DNA of 64,000 bases from Comamonas sp. JUb58 (GTDB lineage Bacteria; Pseudomonadota; Gammaproteobacteria; Burkholderiales; Burkholderiaceae_C), in assembly GCF_004364775.1 (NCBI RefSeq), contig NZ_SOAL01000018.1, positions 1 through 64,000 on the forward strand. Direction: 5' to 3'. Positions 24,647 to 32,959 of the stretch are shown here, piece by piece. Made by a program: the position numbers and the translations under genes. The notes below the pieces were generated by a model. The model was not told the origin of the DNA and made no database searches. It saw only the letters and a list, made by a program, of their open reading frames with translations. Position 1 is the stretch's first letter. Every line of letters starts with the position of its first letter.

Positions 24647-25831
24647 ATGAAAATCGCCACCCGAGCCGACCGCATTGAGCCGTTTTATGTGATGGAGGTC
24701 GCCAAGGCCGCCCAGGCACTGGCGGCCCAGGTGGCGGGCAGCGCGGAGCCGATGATCTTCCTCAACATCGGTGAGCCGGACTTCACCGCGCCCCCACTGG
24801 TGCAGCAGGCTGCGGACCGCGCCATCCGCGAAGGCCGCACGCAGTACACACCGGCGCTGGGCGTCGAGCCTTTGCGCCAGGCACTGTCCGACTGGTATAA
24901 GCAGCGCTTTGGCGTCGATGTGCCGGCGCGCCGCATCGTCATCACCGCAGGGGCATCGGCGGCTTTGCAGCTGGTTTGCCTGTCGCTGATCGACTCGGGT
25001 GACGAGATTCTGATGCCCGACCCCAGCTACCCCTGCAACCGCCACTTTGTCAGTGCCGCAGAAGGCCGGGCGGTGCTGCTGCCCACCACGGCGGAAGAGC
25101 GCTTTCAGCTCAGCGCCGACAAGGTGCAGGCCGCCTGGAGCGACAAGACCCGTGGCGTGCTGCTGGCCTCGCCCTCCAATCCCACGGGCAGCTCGATTGC
25201 GCCGCAAGAGCTGCGCCGCATCCACGAGGTGGTCAAGGCCCGCGATGGCGTGACCATCATCGACGAGATCTACCTGGGCCTGTCCTATGACGAGGCCTTT
25301 GGCCAGACCGCGCTGGCGATCGATGACAACATCATCTCGATCAACAGCTTCAGCAAGTACTTCAACATGACCGGCTGGCGCCTGGGCTGGGCCGTGGTGC
25401 CCGAAGCCCTGGTGCCCGTGGTCGAGCGCGTGGCGCAGAACCTGTTCATCTGCGCCAGCACCATTGCCCAGCATGCGGCACTGGCCTGTTTTGCGCCCGA
25501 GAGCATTGCCGAGTACGAGCGCCGTCGCGCCGAGTTCAAGGCCCGGCGCGATTACTTCATCCCGGCGCTTGAAGCACTGGGCCTGACCGTGCCGGTCGCA
25601 CCCGATGGCGCCTTCTACGCCTGGGCCGACTGCAGCCAGGCCGCCAGGAAGCTCGGTGTGGAAGGCTCCTGGGACTTTGCCTATGCGGTGATGGAACGGG
25701 CCCACCTGGCCATCACGCCGGGGCGCGACTTTGGCAGCCATGACACCGGCCGCTTTGTGCGCTTTTCCACCGCCAACTCGATGGCGCAGCTGCAAGAGGC
25801 CATTGCCCGGCTGCGCAAGCTGCTGGCCTGA
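24647..25831 (+). CDS. Class I/II pyridoxal phosphate aminotransferase
   Basis: Cytosolic aminotransferase of 394 residues. The PLP lysine is Lys237 in SFSKYFNMTGWRLGW. Asn178 (SPSNPTG) and Asp206 (IIDEIY) are the expected ring contacts, and the C-terminal FVRFSTANS carries the substrate-binding Arg. Fold type I, subgroup I-alpha. The amino donor and acceptor cannot be predicted. It has a separate transcript start, being behind the nusB terminator. TTTTGATAGC lies at 24574 in its leader. Confidence 0.85.
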   Translation: MKIATRADRIEPFYVMEVAKAAQALAAQVAGSAEPMIFLNIGEPDFTAPPLVQQAADRAIREGRTQYTPALGVEPLRQALSDWYKQRFGVDVPARRIVITAGASAALQLVCLSLIDSGDEILMPDPSYPCNRHFVSAAEGRAVLLPTTAEERFQLSADKVQAAWSDKTRGVLLASPSNPTGSSIAPQELRRIHEVVKARDGVTIIDEIYLGLSYDEAFGQTALAIDDNIISINSFSKYFNMTGWRLGWAVVPEALVPVVERVAQNLFICASTIAQHAALACFAPESIAEYERRRAEFKARRDYFIPALEALGLTVPVAPDGAFYAWADCSQAARKLGVEGSWDFAYAVMERAHLAITPGRDFGSHDTGRFVRFSTANSMAQLQEAIARLRKLLA

Positions 25832-25936
25832 TGATGACCGCTGCGCGCCGCCCTCCTCTGCCAGCGTCTTCCCAGCGAGCGTTGCGCTGCGCTGTGCTGT
25901 TTCAGCGCCATAGAGCCAATGTGAAAGGCTATATCC

Positions 25937-26353
25937 ATGGCCTTTGAGTTCCCGATCCGCATTTACTGGGAAGACACCGATGCCGGCGGCATCGTCTTCT
26001 ACGCGAACTACCTCAAGTTCATGGAGCGGGGCCGCACCGAATGGCTGCGCTCGCTCGGGCTGGAGCAGCAGCGCCTGCGCGAGCAGGTCGGTGGCATGTT
26101 CGTGGTCAGTGAAGCGACTATCAAATATTTACAACCTGCACGCCTGGACGATGAACTCATCGTCACCGCAGAACTCCAAGATGCGGGGCGTGCCTCCATG
26201 CAGATCACACAGCGGGTGCTCTTAAAACAGAAGCAACCAACAGATACACCTCAACTGCTGTGTGAGGGCACAATTCGTATCGGCTGGGTCGACGCTGTCA
26301 GCATGCGCCCGGCAAGAATTCCTCAAACCCTGATCCAAACCATCTCCTCATGA
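25937..26353 (+). CDS. ybgC: Tol-Pal associated acyl-CoA thioesterase
   Basis: Hotdog-fold thioesterase of 138 residues. The motif WEDTDAGGIVFYANYLKFMERGRTE is the YbgC/4-hydroxybenzoyl-CoA thioesterase signature with the catalytic Asp. It hydrolyses acyl-CoA and associates with the Tol system at the inner membrane in other bacteria. Its stop overlaps the tolQ start (ATGA), so it is the first gene of ybgC-tolQ-tolR-tolA. Confidence 0.92.
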   Translation: MAFEFPIRIYWEDTDAGGIVFYANYLKFMERGRTEWLRSLGLEQQRLREQVGGMFVVSEATIKYLQPARLDDELIVTAELQDAGRASMQITQRVLLKQKQPTDTPQLLCEGTIRIGWVDAVSMRPARIPQTLIQTISS

Positions 26354-27048
26354 ATTCCCAAGAAATGTCCATTGCCAGCCTGGTCTTGCACGCCAGCTGG
26401 GTGGTGCAACTCGTGATGCTGATCCTGGTGGCCGCCTCGGTCGCCTGCTGGGCCACGATCCTGCGCAAGGTCGGCATGCTCAAAGCCATCAAGAACAAGA
26501 ATGAGACCTTCGAGAGCGACTTCTGGTCCGGCTCCAGCCTCAACGAGCTTTACCAGAACGCGATGCACAACGTCAAAGCCTGCGGCCCGATGGAACGCAT
26601 CTTTGCCAGCGGCATGCGCGAGTACCAGAAACTGCGCGAGCGCCACATTACCAACCCCGACACCTTGCTGGACGGCACCCGCCGCGCGATGCGTGCCAGC
26701 TTCCAGCGCGAGATGGACGAGATCGAATCGGGCCTGTCGCTGCTGGGCACCATCGGCTCGGTCTCGCCCTACGTCGGTCTGTTCGGCACGGTCTGGGGCG
26801 TGATGCACGCCTTCACCGGCTTTGCCAGCATGGAGCAGATCACCCTGGCCACCGTGGCGCCCGGCATTGCCGAAGCGCTGGTGGCCACCGCCATGGGTCT
26901 GTTCGCGGCCATTCCCGCCGTGACCGCCTACAACCGCTTCTCCAGTGGCATTGACCGCATCGCCAGCCAGCAAGAAACCTTCATCGAAGAGTTCTCCAAC
27001 ATCTTGCAGCGCAACCTGGGCGCCCAGCCGCTGCACGCTGCGCACTAA
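26350..27048 (+). CDS. tolQ: Tol-Pal system proton channel TolQ
   Basis: Inner-membrane protein of 232 residues, homologous to ExbB and MotA, that uses the proton gradient with TolR to drive TolA during envelope constriction. One N-terminal helix (LVMLILVAASVACWATIL), a cytoplasmic region, then two helices around LGTIGSVSPYVGLFGTVWG and APGIAEALVATAMGLFAAIPAV. Length and layout are normal. Confidence 0.95.
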   Translation: MNSQEMSIASLVLHASWVVQLVMLILVAASVACWATILRKVGMLKAIKNKNETFESDFWSGSSLNELYQNAMHNVKACGPMERIFASGMREYQKLRERHITNPDTLLDGTRRAMRASFQREMDEIESGLSLLGTIGSVSPYVGLFGTVWGVMHAFTGFASMEQITLATVAPGIAEALVATAMGLFAAIPAVTAYNRFSSGIDRIASQQETFIEEFSNILQRNLGAQPLHAAH

Positions 27049-27065
27049 ATACAAAGGAAACAGCC

Positions 27066-27500
27066 ATGCCGGCCGTAGCCTCTCGCGGAAAACGCAACCG
27101 CCGCACCGTCAACGAAATCAACATGGTGCCCTTCATCGACGTGATGCTGGTGCTGCTGATCATCTTCATGGTGACCGCCCCCATGCTGACGCCGGGCGCC
27201 ATCAACCTGCCCAAGGCAGGCAAGAGCGAGCGCCCGCCCACCAAGAACATCGCCCATGTGCTGCTGGACAAGGACGGCTCGATCCAGCTGAAGACCGGCA
27301 ATGTCACGCAAACCGTGGCAGCCGGCGATCTGGCAGACCGGGCCAAGGCCTGGCAAGCGGACAACCCGCCTGAAGACAGCGCCATGCTCATCGTGGCGGA
27401 CAAGGACCTGACCTACCAGAAGGTGATCGACACCATGTCGACCCTGCAGAAGGCCGGCGTCAAACGTGTCGCCTTGCAAGTGGCAGGCGGCAGCCAGTAA
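27066..27500 (+). CDS. tolR: Tol-Pal system protein TolR
   Basis: Protein of 144 residues with one membrane helix carrying the conserved acidic residue (VPFIDVMLVLLIIFMV), then a periplasmic ExbD/TolR domain. It forms the stator with TolQ. AAAGGAAA precedes the ATG, 17 bp after tolQ. The N-terminus RKRNRRTVNEINMVPFIDV is typical. Confidence 0.95.
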   Translation: MPAVASRGKRNRRTVNEINMVPFIDVMLVLLIIFMVTAPMLTPGAINLPKAGKSERPPTKNIAHVLLDKDGSIQLKTGNVTQTVAAGDLADRAKAWQADNPPEDSAMLIVADKDLTYQKVIDTMSTLQKAGVKRVALQVAGGSQ

Positions 27501-27511
27501 GAAGAGTGTCC

Positions 27512-28687
27512 ATGTCTCCTCGTCAAGAGCGCGATCAGTTTGCCCCTCCAAAACCTCCGTCGCGGACCAAGTCCTGGACCGTGGCGGCCGCTGCCCACTT
27601 GCTGGTGGTCGTCGCCTTGCTGTGGACCGTACGCAACCCGCGCGACAGCGACCAGCCCTCCGTTGAGGCAGAGCTGTGGGCGCCCACCAATGAGCAGGCC
27701 GCGCCTGCACCGCTGACGCCGCCCCCAGCGCCTCCGCCCGTGGCACCACCGCCACCAGCGCCCGTGCCGCCGCCTCCCCCTCCTGCGCCCGCCCCGGCCG
27801 TGACCACGCCCAAGCCCGTAGCCGCCGTGCCGGATGAGGACGACCGCGAGTCCGAGATTGCCCTGCGCAAGAAAAAGGAGCAGGAAGCCAAGCAGCGCGA
27901 GCAAAAGGAGCGTGAGCTGGCCGAGCGCAAGGAAGCCGAGCGCAAGAAGCAAGCCGAGCAGGACAAGAAGGACCGCCTGGAAGAAGAGCGCCAGGAACGC
28001 CTGCAAAAGGAAAAAGACGCCCGCGAAAAGGCCGAGAAGGCGGAGAAGGACCGCAAGGAAGCCGAGCGCAAGAAGCAGGCCGAGCAGGACAAGAAGGACC
28101 GCCTGCAGAAGGAAAAGGACGCCCGGGAAAAAGCCGAGAAGGACAAGGCCGAGCGCGAAAAGGCCGAGAAGGCCAAGGCAGAAGCCGACGCCAAGGCGAA
28201 GGCCGCAGCGGATGCCAAGGCCAAAGCGGCCGCCGATGCCAAGGCCAAGGCTGCTGCAGACGCCAAAGCCAAGGCCGCCGCCGCAGCGGACGCCAAGGCT
28301 GCTGAAGCCCAGCGCCAGGCCAATATCGCCCGCATGGCTGGCATGGCCGGCGCCGCAGGTGCAGCCGGCAGCAGCCAGGGCGGATCCACCTCGGGAACGG
28401 CCTCTGGCCAGGGTGGCCCATCGGCTGGCTATGGCGGCAAGGTCGCTGCCAAGGTGCGCCCCAACATCACCTTCCCCGATGATGTGCAGGGCAACCCGCG
28501 TGCCGAGCTGGAAGTGCGCGCCGCACCCGATGGCACTATCGTGGGTGTGCGCGTCACCAAGTCCAGCGGCAACAAGGCCTGGGACGATGCCGTCGTCCGC
28601 GCGATGCACAAGACCGAAACCCTGCCGCGCGATACCGATGGCCGCGTGCCATCCAGCCTGGCGATCGGCTTCCGCCCCAAGGACTGA
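27512..28687 (+). CDS. tolA: Cell envelope integrity protein TolA
   Basis: Protein of about 391 residues that links the TolQR motor to the outer membrane. Domain I is one membrane helix (WTVAAAAHLLVVVALLWTV). A Pro-rich segment follows, then a long charged helical domain II (about residues 110-270) made of repeated K/E/A/D units, including duplicated blocks RKKQAEQDKKDRL and a run of DAKAKAAA copies. The C-terminal TonB-like domain is at about 300-391 (FPDDVQGNPRAELEVRAAPDG). ATG 27512 is used; an in-frame GTG lies 6 bp earlier. tolB and pal do not follow; a terminator does. Confidence 0.92.
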   Translation: MSPRQERDQFAPPKPPSRTKSWTVAAAAHLLVVVALLWTVRNPRDSDQPSVEAELWAPTNEQAAPAPLTPPPAPPPVAPPPPAPVPPPPPPAPAPAVTTPKPVAAVPDEDDRESEIALRKKKEQEAKQREQKERELAERKEAERKKQAEQDKKDRLEEERQERLQKEKDAREKAEKAEKDRKEAERKKQAEQDKKDRLQKEKDAREKAEKDKAEREKAEKAKAEADAKAKAAADAKAKAAADAKAKAAADAKAKAAAAADAKAAEAQRQANIARMAGMAGAAGAAGSSQGGSTSGTASGQGGPSAGYGGKVAAKVRPNITFPDDVQGNPRAELEVRAAPDGTIVGVRVTKSSGNKAWDDAVVRAMHKTETLPRDTDGRVPSSLAIGFRPKD

Positions 28688-28711
28688 AGACCGGTTCATC
28701 TTCTCCAAAAA

Positions 28712-28746
28712 AATGCCCTCGGCCACCTGGCCGAGGGCATTTGTCT
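28712..28746 (+). terminator. Rho-independent terminator of the tol operon
   Basis: AATGCCCTCGGCC (28712-28724) pairs with GGCCGAGGGCATT (28729-28741), followed by TGTCTTT. The A run on the other side means it may also serve the converging minus-strand SDR operon. Confidence 0.9.
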
Positions 28747-28789
28747 TTGCAAAGGCAGCGTGCTGCCAACGCCCTGGCGGGCGCCAGCG

Positions 28790-29515
28790 TCAAGTCACCA
28801 TATAGCCGCCATCCACTGGCAGCACCACACCCGTCATAAAGCTGGCCGCCGGCGTGCAGAGGAACACGGCCGCCTGCGCCACATCCTGCGGCGTACCCCA
28901 GCGCCCCAACGGCGTGCGCGCCAGGATGGGGCCGGAGCGGGCCGGGTCGTCCTGCAGCGCCTGGGTCAGCGGCGTCGCAATCCAGCCCGGGGCAATGGCG
29001 TTCACCCGGATGCCGTCCGCCGCATAGGCGATGGCGAGCGACTTGGTGAGCTGGCCAATGCCGCCCTTGCTGGCCGCATAGCCGGGCACCAGGCCACCGC
29101 CAAAGAAGGTCAGCATCGATGCGGTGTTGACAATGCAGCCGCGCCGGGCACGCAGCTTGTCACGTGTGGCGGTGCAGACCCGCATGGTGCCGGTCAGGTT
29201 CACCTCCAACACGCGCTGGAAAACCTCCACATCGTGCTCCAGGCCGCGCTTGATGATGCCCGCGCAGTTGAAGACGATGTCGAATTCGTCCAGATCGGCC
29301 AGCGCCCCATCCAGATCTTCCTGGCGCGTGACATCGGCCTGGCGCACTTCCACCCCGGCGTCCAGCGTGCCATCGCCGTCACCCAGGCCCAGCGCAATCA
29401 CCCTGGCGCCCAGCGCGGCCAGATGGTTCGCAATCACGGCGCCAATGCCTTGGGTGGCACCGGCCACTAAGGCGGTCTTGCCTGTCAACAGGTCTTTCTG
29501 GTAGGTCGTAGTCAT
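28790..29515 (-). CDS. SDR family oxidoreductase (catabolic operon, last gene)
   Basis: NAD(P)-dependent short-chain dehydrogenase of 241 residues. Cofactor motif GATQGIG, NCAGI, and active site Ser with YAASKGG are present; the C-terminal LPVDGGYMVT is typical of classical SDRs. Substrate is unknown; the operon holds a second SDR, a Bug receptor and a cupin dioxygenase, suggesting catabolism of a hydroxylated or keto compound. ATG 29515 is preferred to an upstream one at 29527. Confidence 0.85.
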   Translation of the reverse strand: MTTTYQKDLLTGKTALVAGATQGIGAVIANHLAALGARVIALGLGDGDGTLDAGVEVRQADVTRQEDLDGALADLDEFDIVFNCAGIIKRGLEHDVEVFQRVLEVNLTGTMRVCTATRDKLRARRGCIVNTASMLTFFGGGLVPGYAASKGGIGQLTKSLAIAYAADGIRVNAIAPGWIATPLTQALQDDPARSGPILARTPLGRWGTPQDVAQAAVFLCTPAASFMTGVVLPVDGGYMVT

Positions 29516-29538
29516 CACTCGCATCACTCGCTTGGGGC

Positions 29539-30519
29539 TCAGTTCTTCATGTCCAGCAGTTTGATCAGGTCGGCGAAATAGGTCGCATCCTTCATCATTT
29601 GGTTGCGGAAACCCTGGTCATCGGCATAGACAAAGCCCAGGTTCTGCTTGGCCAGCACTTCCTGGAAGGCGGGCTCATCGACGGTCTTCTTGGCGGCGGC
29701 CTTGAGGTAGTTCAGCACATCGGTGGGCAGCTTCTTGGGGCCGGCAATACCGCGCCAGGTGCCAATGCTCAGGTCGATGCCCTTTTCCTTCAAGGTAGGC
29801 ACCTTGTCGAAGTTCTTCACGCGCTGGTCTGCCATCACCGTCAGCATCTTGAGCTTGCCCGCCTGCAGCTGCTGGGCCACTTCGGCCGGGCTCACGGCCA
29901 CCGCATCCACGTGGCCGCCCATCAGCGCCAGCACAGCCGGGCCCGCACCCTGGAACGGAATATGGTTGAACTGGATGCCGGTCTTGTCGCCCAGCGCCGT
30001 GGCCGCAAAGTGCCAGATCGAGCCATTGCCGGCATTGCCCACGCCCATCTTGCCGGGGTCCTTTTTAGAGGCGGCGAGGAACTCTTCAATCGTGTTCCAA
30101 GGCGCATCGGCGCGCACGGTGATCGCGGCCGGGTCGGCGTTGAACTGGATGATGGGCTGCACATCGTCGTACGAGAACTTGGCCAGCCCCATGGGCTTGA
30201 GGGTCACCAACTCCACCGTCACCACGGCGAGCTTGTAGCCATCAGGCTTGGCATTGATCATGTCCGTCCAGCCAATGGCGCCGCTGGCACCGGGCTTGTT
30301 GATCACCACCACGCTTTGCGGAATATGCTTGCGCGCCGCCTCGCCAAAGGCACGGGCCACGCCGTCGGTGCCGCCACCGGGCTGGAAGGGCACGATCAGC
30401 TCGATCTGGCGCGCCGGAAAGTCCGCCGCCACCGCCCAGCCGCTCATGCCCATCAGCACAGCGCTGGCACCGGCGGCGACAAAACCCATGGCGCCGCGGC
30501 GCGTTTTATTCATAGTCAT
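29539..30519 (-). CDS. Bug/TctC-family tripartite tricarboxylate transporter receptor
   Basis: Periplasmic solute-binding protein of 326 residues. The signal peptide starts MTMNKTRRGAMGF and is cleaved after about WAVAA. The mature protein has IELIVPFQPGGGTDGVAR near its start and VINKPGASGAIG, both Bug-family signatures that contact a carboxylate. No TctA or TctB membrane genes are in the operon, as with most orphan Bug proteins of Burkholderiales. GGAG 5 bp before ATG 30519 supports the start. It lies between two SDR genes and probably binds the compound they act on. Confidence 0.9.
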   Translation of the reverse strand: MTMNKTRRGAMGFVAAGASAVLMGMSGWAVAADFPARQIELIVPFQPGGGTDGVARAFGEAARKHIPQSVVVINKPGASGAIGWTDMINAKPDGYKLAVVTVELVTLKPMGLAKFSYDDVQPIIQFNADPAAITVRADAPWNTIEEFLAASKKDPGKMGVGNAGNGSIWHFAATALGDKTGIQFNHIPFQGAGPAVLALMGGHVDAVAVSPAEVAQQLQAGKLKMLTVMADQRVKNFDKVPTLKEKGIDLSIGTWRGIAGPKKLPTDVLNYLKAAAKKTVDEPAFQEVLAKQNLGFVYADDQGFRNQMMKDATYFADLIKLLDMKN

Positions 30520-30552
30520 ACCGTCTCCTGCTTTTTACTTTTTCGTGCAGTT

Positions 30553-31290
30553 TCAATAGGTCGCACGTCCACCGGATACATCAAACACCGCGCCAGTGCT
30601 GAACGAGCAGGCGTCGGACGCCAGCCACAGCACCTGGGCGGCAATCTCCTCGGGCTCGCCCAGGCGCCCCATCGGGCTCTTGGCAATCATCGTGGCCACA
30701 TGCGCGGGGGCCATCTGCTCCAGAATCGGTGTGCGCACCGCCGCCGGTGCCACCGCATTGACCAGCACGCCGCTGCCGGCCAGCTCCTTGCCCAGCGACT
30801 TGGTCAGCGCCAGCACCCCGGCCTTGGCCGCGCTGTAAGCCGAAGCATTGGGCGTGCCCTCCTTGCCCGCCAGCGATGCAATGTTCACCACCCGGCCATA
30901 GCCCTGGGCGCGCAGCACCGGCACCACGGCCTTGCAGACCTTGTAGACGCCCACCAGGTTGATGTCGATCACCCGCTGCCAGACGGCATCGTCAAAGGCA
31001 TCGAGTGCCATCGTCGGCCCGGTGATGCCAGCACTGTTGATCAGCATGTCGACCCGGCCCAGGCGGGCCAAGGTCTGCGCCAGCGCGGCCTGGATGCTGG
31101 CCGGCTCGGTCACATCGACCGGACAGAACAGCGCATCGCCGGCCACTGCTGCGGCAGGCGGCTGCAGATCCCAGACGGCGACCCGCGCGCCCGCTTGCTG
31201 CAAGGCCTGCACCAGGCTGGCACCAATGCCGCTGGCGCCGCCGGTCACCACGGCCACCCGGCCGCCAAATTGGTAGCTGCAATCGGCCAT
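30553..31290 (-). CDS. SDR family oxidoreductase (catabolic operon, second gene)
   Basis: Short-chain dehydrogenase of 245 residues. Cofactor motif GGASGIG, NSAGITG, and the catalytic YSAAKAG are visible; VNAVAPAAVRTP and FDVSGGRATY complete the classical SDR pattern. ATG 31290 lies 1 bp after the stop of the cupin gene (TGACATG), so the two are tightly linked. It differs clearly from the second SDR at 28790, so they likely act on different steps. Confidence 0.87.
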   Translation of the reverse strand: MADCSYQFGGRVAVVTGGASGIGASLVQALQQAGARVAVWDLQPPAAAVAGDALFCPVDVTEPASIQAALAQTLARLGRVDMLINSAGITGPTMALDAFDDAVWQRVIDINLVGVYKVCKAVVPVLRAQGYGRVVNIASLAGKEGTPNASAYSAAKAGVLALTKSLGKELAGSGVLVNAVAPAAVRTPILEQMAPAHVATMIAKSPMGRLGEPEEIAAQVLWLASDACSFSTGAVFDVSGGRATY

Positions 31291-31291
31291 G

Positions 31292-31819
31292 TCAGCGGAT
31301 GAACTGGTTGGTGTAATCGGCACCCAGGCCCACGGCCTCGAAGTGCTTGCGGCACATCTCTATCTTGGTGAACACATCCTCAAAGCCCATGCCCTTGCCC
31401 CAGGGGTCGGTGTAGTACATGACACCGTTGACCTGGAAGTAGGTGATCATTTCCTCGCAGTCTTCGGGCACGTACAAGGTGTGGGTCTCGCCTGGTGGCT
31501 CGAACACATAGCTGCCTTCCTTGGCCCACCAGTCGTGCTCCAGGTATTTCCAGCGGCCCTTGAGTACAAAGCCATGCACCGCCTGCGGGTGGCGGTGGCG
31601 GCTGAGCACGCCGGACTTGCGCACCTTGAGCAGGTTCATCCAGTAGCCCTGGCTGGCATTGAGGCACAAAGGACGAAACCAGACATTCTCCGCCTGCGGC
31701 ACCCACAGCCGGTCATCGGTGGGGATGGCGCTCTCCACCACGATCTCCGGCAAGGCATCGGGCGGGTTCGGATACTGGTAGGGCATCAAGGGGGTCTGGT
31801 CGGGGCTTTCTACGGGCAT
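31292..31819 (-). CDS. Cupin dioxygenase, 2,4'-dihydroxyacetophenone dioxygenase-like
   Basis: Single-domain cupin of 175 residues resembling 2,4'-dihydroxyacetophenone dioxygenase and ChrR-type cupins. The metal motif is RHRHPQAVHGFVLKGRWKY with a His pair, a later Glu-rich strand (YVFEPPGETHTLYV), and a C-terminal helix. Family members cleave a carbon-carbon bond in aromatic ketones using Fe; the substrate here is unproven. It is the first gene of the operon. The start at 31819 overlaps operator-like sites just upstream; an ATG 11 codons further in is possible. Confidence 0.78.
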   Translation of the reverse strand: MPVESPDQTPLMPYQYPNPPDALPEIVVESAIPTDDRLWVPQAENVWFRPLCLNASQGYWMNLLKVRKSGVLSRHRHPQAVHGFVLKGRWKYLEHDWWAKEGSYVFEPPGETHTLYVPEDCEEMITYFQVNGVMYYTDPWGKGMGFEDVFTKIEMCRKHFEAVGLGADYTNQFIR

Positions 31820-31820
31820 T

Positions 31821-31854
31821 TATCCACCATATGGACTAAAGTTCATAATATGGA
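31821..31854 (-). promoter_or_regulatory. Paired IclR-like operator candidates before the catabolic operon
   Basis: On the minus strand, TCCATATTATGAA and TCCATATGGTGGA lie end to end. Both match TCCATA-n3-TGrA, an imperfect inverted repeat. Equivalently, ATATGGA recurs on the plus strand at 31829 and 31848, 19 bp apart, about two helical turns. IclR-type activators of aromatic catabolism often bind such tandem sites. No regulator gene is adjacent. Confidence 0.45.
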
Positions 31855-31962
31855 TAATTGTAGAGAACGCCGAAAGACCCGCAGCCCAGACAAACCCGAG
31901 GCGTTGGGCTGCGCAGACATGTTGGCGACAGAGACGGCGCTGCATGAGCGCGCAAACGGGCA

Positions 31963-31990
31963 CAAAAAAGCCCGGCTGTCGAGCCGGGCT
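31963..31990 (-). terminator. Rho-independent terminator of uppP
   Basis: AGCCCGGC (31969-31976) pairs with GCCGGGCT (31983-31990), loop TGTCGA. On the minus strand it is followed by TTTTTTGTG. It lies 32 bp past the uppP stop. Confidence 0.85.
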
Positions 31991-32021
31991 TCAGTGTGAA
32001 GAGGTGCAAGCCAGTGCGCGA

Positions 32022-32849
32022 TCAGGAATCCACCCAATTGACCATGCCGCTGAAGGCCGTCACCAGCACGATGATGCCGAACACAATGCGGTACCAGGCA
32101 AACGGCACAAAGCTGTTGGAGGCGATGTAGCGCAGCAGCCAGCGCACGCAGAGCCAGGCACTGATAAAGGAAAAAATCAGACCCGTGGCAAACATAGGGA
32201 TGTCGGCCATCGACAGCAGCGCCCGCTCTTTGTAGAGGCTGTAGACACCCGCGCCAATCAGGGTGGGGATCGCGAGGAAGAAGGAAAAATCGGTGGCCGC
32301 TTGGCGCGACAGGCCCATCAGCATGCCGCCGATGATGGTGGAGCCGCTGCGGCTGGTGCCCGGAATCATTGCCAGGCACTGCACCAGGCCGACCTTGAGC
32401 GCATCGAGCGGCGTCATCTCATCGACGGTCTGCACCCGCACATGGGCGGACTGGCGCTTTTCCGCCCAGAGGATCACAAAGCCGCCCAGGATAAAGGTGG
32501 TGGCCACGACGATGGGCGTGAACAAATGTGCCTTGATGTACTTGCCAAACAACAGGCCCAGCACCACGGCGGGCAAAAAACCGATGAAGACATTGAGCGC
32601 AAAGCGCTGTGCTTGGCGGCTCGATGGTAGCGCCACCACGGTGCTGCGGATCTTTTGCCAGTACACCAGGATCACCGCAAAGATGGCACCGGTCTGGATC
32701 GCGATGTCGAACACCTTGGCCTTGGCATCGTCAAAGCCCAGCAGGCTGCCGGCCAAAATCAAATGCCCTGTCGAGGAGATCGGCAAGAACTCCGTCAGCC
32801 CCTCCACCACGCCCATGATGGCGGCTTTGATCAACAGCAAGGTGTCCAC
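32022..32849 (-). CDS. uppP: Undecaprenyl-diphosphatase UppP/BacA
   Basis: Integral membrane enzyme of 275 residues that recycles the undecaprenyl carrier for peptidoglycan and gives bacitracin tolerance. Motifs [19 protein letters not shown] and [12 protein letters not shown] contain the catalytic Glu, Ser and Arg. Seven or eight helices are visible. The start is a GTG at 32849; no in-frame ATG gives the conserved N-terminus. It has its own terminator. Confidence 0.95.
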   Translation of the reverse strand: MDTLLLIKAAIMGVVEGLTEFLPISSTGHLILAGSLLGFDDAKAKVFDIAIQTGAIFAVILVYWQKIRSTVVALPSSRQAQRFALNVFIGFLPAVVLGLLFGKYIKAHLFTPIVVATTFILGGFVILWAEKRQSAHVRVQTVDEMTPLDALKVGLVQCLAMIPGTSRSGSTIIGGMLMGLSRQAATDFSFFLAIPTLIGAGVYSLYKERALLSMADIPMFATGLIFSFISAWLCVRWLLRYIASNSFVPFAWYRIVFGIIVLVTAFSGMVNWVDS

Positions 32850-32959
32850 AACAGTCTTTCAAAAAATCGGTCTGCCCGATTATCCAGCGGTCCAACACGC
32901 GCCACAGGGCTGGCCCCCGGGCGCGCACGAAAATTTACACAATGCAGCGCCCTCGCCTG

